Part shown: piece after piece, positions 11,921 to 22,649 of the stretch
How positions within the stretch are numbered: the stretch's first letter is position 1
Layout: each line of letters begins with the position of its first letter
Source of the DNA: Aspidapion aeneum
Lineage: Eukaryota > Arthropoda > Insecta > Coleoptera > Brentidae
Direction of reading: 5' to 3'
Assembly (NCBI GenBank): GCA_963576565.1
Contig: CAUYVT010000053.1
Coordinates: forward strand, 62,001 to 126,000
Length of the DNA stretch: 64,000 nt
The notes under the pieces: generated by a model
What the model saw: only the letters and a program-made list of their open reading frames with translations
Told to the model about the DNA's origin: nothing
Database searches by the model: none
Made by a program: the position numbers and the translations under genes

Positions 11921-13400
11921 ACCCCCCACCGTTTAATTTATGCATTTAAATAACACTGACTAAGTTGACCTTTGGTGAACCGGGGGCTTATACTGATATT
12001 TTCGCCAATATGGCAACGTTCGTTTTACGCTTTTCTCCTCTCCCATGCAAGCCTTATGGCCCAAAGAAAAACCCTACCCCTAGATAGAAGGCCACGCTGT
12101 ATAATTCTTTTATATAGAATTTAAAAATAGTCACTGAACTGCGAAAATAGTAAATTAATTTATTGGTTTTGATTGGGTTATGTTTTCTTGTGTTGTTTGA
12201 TAGAAAATTTGAATTTCGCGGGATGAAACTCGGGGGTCGGCTTGTCAACGCCAGTCTTAGCCTCATCATGAGTCGGTGTGCATATATATTTGATGTATTA
12301 TATTTGATATATTATATTCAGTAATCTTTGCGTGTTTGTTATGGAAAAACTTTTGCAGCAGAATCCAATCTAGCTGTTGGACACTTGGATTACAAGTAAA
12401 GTAAGTAAAATGTATTTATAATTTTATTAGACTTAACTTGAGGACACTCATTGTAAACCAAGCTTTATAGGAAACGAAGCCCACAGAATAGCTTAGACAA
12501 GATTAGTAAGCGAAGCCTGATATTGATTTTCTATTTTTTGTTAATGTTTTTTTTCTTGTTTTTCTCGGCTTGGCATTGGCGGATCGTTCTTCTTAAAAGT
12601 TTTTAAAGAGTTTTAAATCAAGACCTTTTTGAAGATGGCAAAAGCCGAAACAGGTTAAAGGTATAAAATTAAATAAAATGTGTGTGAAAAAAAATTGGTT
12701 TTCAATCTATCCCGTTTTCAAAAAAATCGAGGGGTAATCAGCAGCTCACAGTAGTTGTACAAAATTTTTACAGGTTCAACTCACCCCTTTTAAAAAATCT
12801 ATCCCCAAAATAGTTCTTAATAAAACTACACTTTTGAATAAAAGTAGGGGGGAATTTTACAAAAACTCATTATTTTCTTTTAGGGACCATAAACCCAATA
12901 AATCCAAAAAATAAGTCAATAGCAAATAAAGATTATACTGCATACTGAACCAACCATATGGACTTCTACTGCTCCTTTTACAGCAAGGTAAAACCGAAAT
13001 TGTATTCTGCATTCGATGAATCCTAAGGAATAAAGGTCTTTTCTAAGATTTCTGTAAAACTTCTGACGTAATAAATCATAAAACTTTAAGTTTTTCCTCA
13101 GAAATGACAATTGTCATGCGCTTTTTGTTTTTTATTTAGCCCTCCCACAAGGGGGAGGCTTCGGTAAATGCAAGTGGTTTTCTAGAGTTGAAATACGATT
13201 TATATTAATACTTTTAGATGGTATAAAGATTATACTGATTGTTGACTCGGTTAGTTTAATATCCCAATCTGACCCGGTTAGGTTGTTGTATCAAATTTTT
13301 TTTTATCAAACCAGATTAATTAAAGAAACCTGGTCATCAATCAACTATCCTCGGCCCATGGTCCATTTGTGCTGGACAGGAAAAGTAGTAATTGTTTGTG
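11920..13400. other. unassigned stretch
   Basis: No supported gene. The segment near 12630-12690 contains a GAAGATGGCAAAAGCCGAAAC motif, a type often seen at the 3' ends of insect retroelements (my recollection, not checked). A 64-residue minus frame (12916-13110) is unrecognised. Confidence 0.35.
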
Positions 13401-13404
13401 ATAA

Positions 13405-13560
13405 AAATGTAATTATATAAAAATGCGATTCGATGAAAAATAGTAGAAAACATGTAATTCGATAAAACGGTTTTTGATTAAAAAAATTTCGATCAAAATG
13501 TCATTTGATATAAATGTCATTCGATAAGAAAAATCGATAAAAATGTTATTCAATGAAAAA
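13405..13560. repeat. degenerate ATTCGAT-motif array
   Basis: Repeated AATGTCATTCGATAAAAA-like motifs at about 20-bp spacing, related to the array at 11250-11920. Confidence 0.55.
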
Positions 13561-13751
13561 GTTTTACATAAAAACTACGATCCGGTGTGAATGCTTTTTT
13601 TAGAATTTTAGAATCTTAGGTACTTTTTAGAAATTTATTTTTCAGAAAGTACAAAAATTTGGATAAAAGCATTTCCAGTTCGCTCACTAATTACATTTAA
13701 TTAGAGACAAAACCGTCTGATTAACTTCGCAAGATTTGTCACTTGACCAGC

Positions 13752-13799
13752 AGTGTTCTGAGGAGTCCCATAAGGACGAAACGGTTAACTGTCAACACT
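13752..13799 (+). ncRNA. hammerhead ribozyme 1 (type I-like, short stem III)
   Basis: Stem I is AGTGTT (13752-13757) with AACACT (13794-13799). The core CTGAGGA is at 13758-13764. Stem II is GTCC (13765-13768) with GGAC (13774-13777) around the loop CATAA. GAAA follows at 13778-13781. Stem III is ACGG with CTGT (one G.U pair) closed by TTAA. The cleavage triplet GTC ends at 13793. All core nucleotides of the consensus (CUGANGA, GAAA, NUH) are present. Predicted cleavage is after C13793, releasing a 5'-OH on A13794. Confidence 0.85.
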
Positions 13800-14263
13800 T
13801 ATTAGGTGTCCATTAGATCTTGGACCCCCGTGAGGTTAAGCTTTCAAGCTACCCACGGAAAAATATAAGGGAAACAAAAAACTCCTTTTTGCCCGATTAG
13901 CCATGAAACTTGTTTGATTTTTAAATTCACGGGTACGAAATTTCACGTTTGTTAGCATTATTTGGCTTAAAAATTCCGTTGATTGACGCTCACTGTCTTG
14001 ACGACGGGTAAAAATGCAAAATGCGTTGATCCGGCCTGAAAAGACAAAGAGCTGTCGTAGGTCACGGACTATAGTTGTTTTCTTTTATTTGCATTCGATC
14101 TTTTCATTGATCGACATTGTAGAGCAGTGTTTTTCCCTGCTTTGTTTTTTGTTTCTCTCGTATCTCGGTGGATGGCGCCTCTTGCTATAGTTCGCTCACT
14201 AATTACATTTAATTAGAGACAAAACCGTCTGATTAACTTCGCAAGATTTGTCACTTGACCAGC

Positions 14264-14311
14264 AGTGTTCTGAGGAGTCCCATAAGGACGAAACGGTTAA
14301 CTGTCAACACT
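14264..14311 (+). ncRNA. hammerhead ribozyme 2
   Basis: Identical to ribozyme 1 and offset by exactly 512 bp: core CTGAGGA at 14270-14276, stem II GTCC/GGAC at 14277-14289, GAAA at 14290-14293, GTC ending at 14305. Stem I AGTGTT (14264-14269) pairs with AACACT (14306-14311). Confidence 0.85.
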
Positions 14312-14435
14312 TATTAGGTGTCCATTAGATCTTGGACCCCCGTGAGGTTAAGCTTTCAAGCTACCCACGGAAAAATATAAGGGAAACAAAAAACTCCTTT
14401 TTGCCCGATTAGCCATGAAACTTGTTTGATTTTTA

Positions 14436-16270
14436 TATTTTTGATGAAACCTCAAAAACGGATTTTTTGTTTTTCTTAATTTTTATAAATTTTTTTCAAA
14501 GACTATTTGTTTACATGTGTGCTAAATTTTACCTTGTGATGATAATGGGATCATGGTTAAAAAAAATTATTTACATCTTGATGCATATATTTTTTGATAT
14601 TTTTATTACTATAAAAATTAATATCTAAAGTGCACATATTGTTATGAGGTATCTTATTTATGTAGCATGTATATTATGAAAACGTGGACACCATGGGCAT
14701 CTGGTTTCGCTACGTTGACATTTAAAACAAGAAACAATCAATTAAAAAACGTACTTAGATAATAACGGGCTCACAAGAATAATTGAGAACCTGTACAAAA
14801 ATGCCCCCTTTTCGCCCTTTCTCGCTGCAATGTTTGATATTGATGAAAATAGTTACATTATTTATTTCTTAAACAGTGGTTGCGTGTGGAGTAAAACTTT
14901 AGGGGTGCACACCAAAAAATTATTGCAGCCACACCCAACAGATAACGCCAAGTTGTCTCAGTGCACTAATTTAAGCTGCACCTTTCACAGCCAACGGTAG
15001 CCGGTGGGTGGCATCACGAGGGTGCAGGCGTTATCGATCGCCGCAATTGATTCACAAGAGCATGAACCGAAGTAAGGCTCAGATTCTGTGTACTGTAATA
15101 TTTTATATTTCGTAATTAGAATGCAACATAACATCAACGGTGCACAGAATTTCGATCCAGTTAAGCGCGGCGCCGGCGGTAGCTACGCATCCTCGTTTCA
15201 ACTCAAATACAAACACATACATAGGTATTAATTCTTAGTTAAAATTCAAGTCTTTGGGGAAATCCTTTTGGGGTTTATTGATACTTTATAATGAAATTAT
15301 TAATTAAAGAATGGTCAGATTTTAATATTTTTTTAAGTAAAATAATGGAGGAACCGCCACTGCTCTTAAAATAGTGGCAAAATTGGCCGTAAGGTAATTA
15401 AATATCAGAGGTGGCGTATTATTTTGACTGATGACTTTTTGTAAAAAACAAAAGTTGCGTAAACATGGCGTTTCGTAGCGTGTTTTCTCAGTCTGTTTGG
15501 CTTTGCGACATTTCTGGAAATTAATTTGATTTTACGTAGTTACCGAAATCGAAATGGTAGATTGCAAATCAAAAAAAAATTGGTTGGTATTTTCCACTTA
15601 ATTTTGCAACCCCTATGATGATCAAAATCATCCCACGAAAGTGACAAATTCCAGAAATGTGACAGAGTGGATGTGTAATCTTAACTTAGGCGTCGAAGTA
15701 AGTAAAAATGATTAAAAACTATTGAAATAGTATAATTCCAGTCACGGCTAATTTATAGGTAAAATATTAAAGTAGAGGAATTGTCAAATAGATTAGATTT
15801 AAGGTAAGATAAAAGAATTTTGAACAACATCAATTTACAAAAATAAATTTTTAAATAGGAACCCACTGTCATCCCATGATAAAACTTGGTCTACATGTAA
15901 ATAAATAGTCTAGAAAACAAATATAAAAAAATTGAACAAAATAAAAAATCCGTTTTTAAACTGCATCAAAAACAAATTTTGTGGTGAGACCTCTGCATTT
16001 TTTTTACAAGAAGGATGCCACTAGGCATACCATAATTAAGCTTGTAGCCCTATAAGATTACACAGCAACTTTTACCTCGATATGCCCATGAATAACAAGG
16101 GTTTAAATAAATCAAGTCAGTGCAAAAAAGACGATATTAAGCATTAAAAAAAATTAATAACTTAAAAACTAGACTGAATGAAATTTTGCATTTTTACTTC
16201 TTTCTACTTAGTAAAGAATTTGACCAAGAATTATGAAAATCAAAAGTGCCAAGGTCCAAACCATTGGTTG
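14436..16270. other. unassigned stretch
   Basis: No supported gene. A local GC-rich island at about 14940-15190, with CpG-containing motifs (GCGCGGCGCCGGCGG), stands out from the AT-rich surroundings but has no open frame. The rest is AT-rich. Confidence 0.35.
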
Positions 16271-16279
16271 ATTTGATAT

Positions 16280-18510
16280 AGACATACTTGGTAGTTAGGA
16301 CATTAACATATCAAAAGTCCCCACCTCTAGCCCCCCGCTTCAGTGGCGGAGGGGGGTAAAAAGGTGCAATTTTTCGGCTTTTTGCCTATAACTCGATTAC
16401 AGCACTGTTTCCAAAAAAAAATGTTATATAAAAAATTAAGGAGCAATAAATTCCCTACAAAATGGGTATGCTAACCTGAACTTTAACTGTAACATTTGGA
16501 TTCACAATTAAATGTTATTATTATTATAAAGTTAAGTTTAATAAAAACAATTTTTAGATTGATTTATATCAATTAGCCTTTTATAAAGCATTCTTAACAT
16601 ATTGTATTGACTGTGCCTACAAATTTTAAATTCAAATTGCATATGGAATAAGAAGAAAACTGAAACATCTGTAGATACAAAAACGTATGCAATTCTGTAC
16701 GTACGTAGTAATATTTGGATAAAGGTGGTGGGAAAATGTTTATAACCAATATTATTATAATTATTTTGATGGTCTTGCTTTTTTGAATTTCTGGCTCGAC
16801 TTTTTCTTCTTTATTGTAATTGATTAAAACAAATAAGCCTTTTAAAAATTTTCTCTGACAATTCTGACATTAGTGGAACAAGGACATCTTTTTGCAGCCA
16901 CATTTAATGCTGCTGTAGTAGTTTTTTTTATGCTATTGAATATTTGATGGCTAGAACTTTAGAGTTTGCTTTAGATTCCCAACCCGGTAGTTCTGGAGCT
17001 AGCTAATTTGATAACCAAAGATGTAGCTACTTAATAATATGTTTTAAGTTTATGTTGCTTTGTTGTTAACACACTTGGAAGATGTGATAATCAATCAATT
17101 TTTTTCAAGTCAATAGTTTCATATTTGCCTCTGGTTTAATACATAAAGGAAATCTGTAGGCGTTTAGGTAACTTTCATTTGTTGAAGAGTTATACCATTT
17201 TAGCAGGTATAACTCTTAAGCAAGTTCTACTTCAGCATGCAAAAAGCAGATATTGTAAAACACTTTAGCTAGTTTTTGGATCTTAAGGCATTTTTGGTAA
17301 ACCTTTATAAATCCTAGCTGACCCCTCCAAAATACCTCTGATATTCAATCGCAATCAGTAAAAGCATGCAGGAACAATATTTGTTTGGTCCTAGCTGCTG
17401 CATTTCGTAGATGGAATATGCTATTTCTACTTATCCCTGACAGGATGTATAACCAAAATATTGTGGTCGGGTAAAGTGTTTACGACCTGGATTACCAAAA
17501 AATCTATATTCTACAATAACGGCTGCATGGAGTTTGAAATTGCAGTGCTCTCAATAACCTGTGATCATTGCAGCGTTGTGATTAACTTTACTAAGTTTTT
17601 CTTTAGTACTTTTATAAGACAATCTCTGTTTTTAGGATTGGAAAAAAAATATTCCTGACTTACACTAATTAGAATATTAAAAGTTAAATAAACTGATTTT
17701 TTCATACAATATAGCCTTTTTTTTTGCAGACAATTGATTTAATTCAATGCTCTAGGAAAACAACAACAGCCTAAATAATTGGTCTTGATGAATTTGTCTT
17801 ATCCATTACAAAGTTTGGTTGGTTAGGTCGGTTTATTAGGTTGGTTGGTAAGGTTGATTTAATAATTGAGGATCCTCATTGTCACAAAATTGTATGCAGT
17901 AAAAAGACCACATCATAGATAATAGATTTTTTCCAACAAAAGATTTACAAAAAGTGCTTTAATTTTGGATTTGCCATGCTGCTTTTAATTATATCTTTTG
18001 TATAATAAAATATGATTATTTAATTAATCTTATCAAATGTATCGCTCTTGATTAATACAAAAAAATAATAAAAAAAATATTTGTATTTCCGAAAATTGAG
18101 AAATCTCTAATCTTTTGATATGGTATAGATAACTTAGTAAATCCTACATATTTTTAAAGTAAATTGATTTGTTTACAGCTTTTGCATTGACAAATTTCAC
18201 CTAAAATTAAAAACAAAAGGGTAAGATGAACAAGTGTGATCAAAAATAAGGGGCAAAAATGTGTTTTTTAAAAATTAACGGTTTTGGTAGCCACTATCTC
18301 AAAGGTAAGGCAGGTATAACCGTTTTGTAGGCAATTTAATGCTCTTTAATTTTTAATTTAAATTTTTTTTTGTACAACGCGCAGCGACAAAACAAAGTTA
18401 TAGGCAAAATTTTGAAAACGGTAATATTTCACCCCCTCCGCCACTAAAGCGGGAGGGCTAGGGGTGGGGACTTTTGATATGTTAACGTCCTAACTACCCT
18501 AAACATATTC
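16280..18510. mobile_element. 2.2-kb element with long inverted arms
   Basis: The arms at about 16285-16500 and 18300-18508 are imperfect reverse complements over about 200 bp. Each contains GTTAGGAC.TTAACATATC at the outer side, then CCCCACC.CTAGCCC, then a GTGGCGGAGGGGG block. The interior of 1.8 kb holds only short frames (for example 65 residues at 17461-17658) that I cannot assign. It is best read as a non-autonomous DNA transposon or foldback element whose superfamily is not evident. Confidence 0.65.
17812..17866. repeat. GGTT-rich simple repeat
   Basis: Irregular (GGTT/GGTC)n inside the inverted-arm element. Confidence 0.6.
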
Positions 18511-19430
18511 CCGGAGAGAAAAATTCTCCCCCCCTCCATGCACTCTACAACCCCTTAATTGTCTGAACTAATAATAATAAAAACAGATTTAGTTGTCCGT
18601 ATCTCCGAAATTAATGTTTTATTAAAAAGTGACATTTTCACTGCTTCCCGGTGGGAAAGTGACACAGTTACGCAGAATTTTTCAAGGAATTTGAATATGG
18701 TATAATTTGTGTTTGTTAATCAAGATGTTTCATCTAAAAATGATATGTTTTTAGTCGGGAGATATGATTACTGCCCCTTAGCGAGGAGCTACAGAAACAA
18801 CAATAATTTAGGTGTTTGGTTATTTTCATGTGCCAAATTCATGCTTGAAAAGTCCTCCACAACATGCTCTAAAACGCCACTAGATTTCGCAAACCTACTA
18901 ACTTTTGGCGTATTATGTTGTCACGTTTTTTCTGTATATGTTGTTCAATCAAAAAAATAAGCGAAAGCCTGTTCTACAAGCCCTCTGGAAAAAGACTTGG
19001 TAAAAGTAATAACTGCGTCTTTTTTTATCACGTTTTTTTAAATAACTTTTTTAACTTAAAAGTAACGCGAAAGGAAGTCCCAAAAATTCACTAGTTTAAG
19101 ACTAAAACACCTGAAGAAAATTTCAAAGATGGCACTCAAGCCAAAACAAAATCTCTACACATACATTGCTGTTTTGATTCGATAATGGCGTTATTACAAC
19201 GCCTTTTTTAGCAACGTTATTTTTTATAACTTTAACAATATGGTTTACGAAATATACCTTTTCTATTTGATTGGGGAAATAGGAATTATATTGGGAATAA
19301 CAAGAACATTTTAGTTGTTTCAACATTATTTCAACCTTGGTTCATTTAACAAAAAAGCTTGTTGGTGCCTATATAACCGAAAATTTTTTGTTAAATTAAC
19401 TGTCTTTATTTAAAACAACTAGAAATTTTT
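18510..19430. other. unassigned stretch
   Basis: Frames of 83 (18709-18960 +) and 67 residues (19123-19326 -) are unrecognised. No repeat structure is evident. Confidence 0.35.
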
Positions 19431-19514
19431 CTCAGTGAAGAGCTGCCGAGCGCTTCGGTTCGTCAAATCAAACGCTCGAGCCTGTGAACACCCTCGGTCG
19501 GTGCTTCTGCTAAC
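19431..19514. repeat. 80-bp dispersed repeat, copy 2 (inverted)
   Basis: Reverse complement of 9511-9590 with roughly 80 percent identity by eye. Confidence 0.65.
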
Positions 19515-19619
19515 TACCTTGTTTATATGATTATACTACGAAAAGGGTGCTAAAACTAAGCTTTGTGTCTCAGTCTCAGTATAATGTTTTTGGTTTTACC
19601 TACCTTAGTAAAATAAATG

Positions 19620-20120
19620 GAACCATGACGGATCTGATACCTTCCTAACTAGCCTATTAGCACACTTTCAGTGAAGCTATGATAATTAGCCTTGAAAAGA
19701 GTTTTTGTAAATATCTCGAAAACTAAAGCCCCTACGAAGTTTTTGTTTATAGCACAAATTATTGAGCAAAATGTAGTCAACTATATTCCGAAAACAGCAT
19801 ATTGACGCGATGCTCCGTTAAAAAGTTAGCATTTTTAAAAACTTTTAATTGTCAAAAAAATGTCATTAGCATCAATGGATTATGACCAAAATCTAATCAG
19901 CTCGTTCGAATGTCGAACACTATTTTACCTAAAAATTTTATGAAAATCGGTTTAGGAGCTTTCGTGTTACGGACAGAAAAAAAATACACACAGACATCAC
20001 GACGATATTTCCAGGATAGGATAGGGATATGAATCCAAATAACAAATTTTCGGCGTTATCTTAAAAAAAAATCGTCGAAAACAATACTTTCTCTAGCCAT
20101 TGCTGCGCGGGCTAGAAAGG
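19620..20120 (-). repeat. family B dispersed repeat, copy 2
   Basis: A near full-length copy on the minus strand. The + sequence starts with the CTGATACCTTCCTAACTAGCC end and finishes with CATTGCTGCGCGGGCTAG. It contains the GTAACACGA / AACCGATTTTCATAAAATT core. Confidence 0.85.
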
Positions 20121-20129
20121 TAAAAACAA

Positions 20130-21760
20130 CATTCGAAAAAATCTAAAAATTATTTGTATGATGTGATTTTATTATTTAGACGTGGCAACATTGATAATAA
20201 CTACTAACGGTGCTAGTTATGCGGTTATTTCAAAGATATATAGCGTCGACGGAGGCCTAAGCAATTTGAGAAAACAACTCTGAGTTATGGCTGGCACAGT
20301 CCTAAATTTAAAATTAAAACCGCCTTTAAATTACGAAAGCATGTAGTTAAAGGGGCGTTTCGCAGTCATTTTTAATGCATTTGTGCCTTCATATTTCCCC
20401 CAAACCGCAAGATAAAACAAAATCAGAAATATGGACAATTTTACCTATACAACCTATCTTGTTTTTATTATTGCTTGTTCATATGAAATGATACGCAACA
20501 ATAGCTTAACCCCGCTCGTAAGAAACACGATTCAGTCAAGAGTTTTTTACCCAAATTTTTTTATACATCCAGTAAAAAACGCAATATATAAAACATTGCC
20601 TAAAAGGACTGGACGGATCACCAAGCAAACAGATGAATAACTCAGTTGTTGGAGGGTGCTACGCGCATCTTTTATAGGTCGGCGATTCTTGCGTAAACCC
20701 GAGTCCCTGGGGGCTGTTCATGATTAACGCCGTGTGGACACCGGTTGCGCGCGGCGTTACTTCTTGCCCGTTTACGATTGACGCCGCGCGCGTCCGGTTG
20801 AATGAATTTTCCGTTTATGATATGATGCTGGCTCTGATGCGCACACCGGGAAGGCGAAAAGACGTTCACGATTAACACAACCATTTATCTTCCTTGATTA
20901 ATTGGGTAAACTTGTCGCGCATGCGCATAGCAAATATAAAACATATAAGAGCAAACTCTAGCCCAACTTTACTCCTTTTTTTGTCAAAATTATTTTTTGT
21001 GTGTGTTACGTAAAGCCAGATTTCACATATGCCTGCCCACGCTGATTTAAAAAACGCATAGTGTAACGGGACATGGATTTGCACCAGTTTTAAATGCAAT
21101 CTATTTTTGGAATCAGGGTGGCACGCGTAGGTGAAAACCGAGTATAAGATTCCCTTTTCAACCCATTTACATAATGTGGCATATAATGAGGACGAAACCC
21201 CATTATTAGAGGCCAAGTTTTTAACTAAACTTTAAATTAATTAATAATATTAATATTATATGTCCATACTATATCAAAACAAATACAAAGGATCATCTTT
21301 ATTGTTGCAAAATTCTAGTATTATTTTTGGTTCCTTCAAAGAATAACATAAATATTGGGTTAATCTCTTAAATCTCTGTTATTGGCGGAAAATTCCTTTC
21401 GATTCAAGTCAGCCAATAAAAAAAAATACAAATTGAGAAATGACAGACAGAAGACGTCCGGTCACGCCCAGCGTGTCTGGGCAAAATTCACACGGTAAAT
21501 TTTAAACCGAATCATGAACGCACTCCTGAATGATATTGGCGAAATAAGAGTCGCGATAATGTACTCAAATACTCTACAGCCCGTGTTTAGAAAGAGAAAC
21601 GATCGCATTTCTTTGTCTGACAATAAGCGTATATTTTTTTAAAAATAATAATAGCCAACTGTGACAAAGATATTTCTTGCTATCAATTAAATTTTTATTT
21701 TTTGTCAAGCACTTCAGTCATATTAAACAAAGATTTTATACTTATTGTTTTTTTACATCT
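20130..21760. other. unassigned stretch with a CpG-rich island
   Basis: The segment 20660-20940 is much richer in CG than its surroundings. It contains three degenerate copies of a TTCAYGATTAACGCCG-like motif (about 20717, 20769, 20863). No clear gene is present; frames of 70 and 114 residues on the minus strand are unrecognised. Confidence 0.4.
20915..20926. promoter_or_regulatory. NRF-1-like palindrome
   Basis: CGCGCATGCGCA fits the YGCGCAYGCGCR consensus of the NRF-1/Ewg family. It sits at the edge of a local CpG-rich island, so it could mark a promoter, but no adjoining gene is visible. Confidence 0.3.
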
Positions 21761-21764
21761 GCAG

Positions 21765-21926
21765 TTCCGCGAATTCATACAGTGCTTTTTATCAAATTGT
21801 GGGAACAATTCTAAAAATGGATCTAGGTTGTTTTATTTTCCTAAAAGTAAAATTCTGCAAGAGAAACGGAAAAGGAATTTGCTACGTCCATCTGCAAAAG
21901 TTGGAAATAACACAAATATCTGCGAG
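21765..21926 (+). CDS. THAP-like zinc-finger exon
   Basis: A 54-codon open exon is bounded by a pyrimidine-rich acceptor ending CTGCAG (to 21764) and a strong donor GAG|GTAAGT (from 21927). The translation shows C-x4-C (CFLSNC) near the start, then GSRLFYFPKSK, and ends NNTNICE. This resembles the first part of the THAP fold: C2 pair, R-LF-FPK segment, then S/N-x-ICE before the C-x2-H pair, whose His would fall in the next exon. The conserved tryptophan is missing. It could be an exon of a host THAP gene or a relic of a THAP-bearing transposase. I did not find the next exon. Confidence 0.5.
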
Positions 21927-21934
21927 GTAAGTTG

Positions 21935-22640
21935 GCAATTTAACTAGGTTCCAATTTTTAAGAATTATTTTATAGAACTTAGAAAGAACTTAATTTAAAG
22001 CCTACCTAATTTTTTTAAGGTTTAGATTTTGTCTATTCTAAACATTTTTTCTATTTATAATGTATTTAGTTAATTAATGACTAAAAATTTTAATTTAGTT
22101 ATACATAGCTGAACAAACGTCTTATTATTAGTCGATGTTTAAACTTTTAACTGCATTCGTACTGGATAAGATTAAAATGGGTTAAAAAAATCACTTATTT
22201 AAACTGATTATTGAAGTTAAAATTCAAACTAATTGATCATTTATTCTAACCAAAATATGGTCTTACGCCTACTAATTTTCCAGTATCACTAAATCAAAGT
22301 GCTTTAGCTGATCTAACGAGTGAGAACCATAGTTCTGCGGAGTTTCTCTAATCCCTTTGTTTATCTTCTTTCAATGGCCTTTACTAAAAGTATAAATGTT
22401 TGCTATGTTCCAATAATCACGTAAGAAAATAAAATGTTATTCTGGCACAAAAATGTAATATTCTGTAATTCAACAAGCTGTGGGGCCTTATATTGCGTTC
22501 CCGGCACTGCAGTGAAATATCGCGTCAGAAATTGCTGTTAAAATTGAAATTTTTTCTGCCCTACGATGTTTTAGTGGAATTTTCTACTAGGAAGACGCTG
22601 TACTACAATTGGTAATAATTTTATATAATCATAAACTAAG
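21935..22640. other. unassigned stretch
   Basis: No frame or repeat could be supported. It may be intron following the THAP-like exon. Confidence 0.35.
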
Positions 22641-22649
22641 GTCAAACTC

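Larger units (their letters stand above)
13677..14435 (+). mobile_element. retrozyme-like repeat, 1.5 copies of a 512-bp unit
   Basis: Two direct repeats of 247 bp (13677-13923 and 14189-14435), identical as far as I can see, flank 265 bp of unique sequence, so the period is 512 bp. Each repeat contains a complete hammerhead ribozyme motif. Cleavage at both would release a 512-nt linear RNA with ends suited to circularisation. There is no reading frame for any enzyme, so the unit is non-autonomous. Related decayed copies lie at 4530-4700 and 38080-38560. Known relatives of this architecture are retrozymes and Penelope-like elements, whose ribozymes also have very short stem III. The 68-residue frame starting at 14422 is not a gene. 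Confidence 0.8.

Noticed and set aside
11627..11953. 108-residue plus-strand frame
   Set aside because: It is a translation of the degenerate TTCGAA array, with biased Lys/Phe composition and no domain.
14940..15190. GC-rich island as a gene exon
   Set aside because: No open frame or splice signals could be supported.
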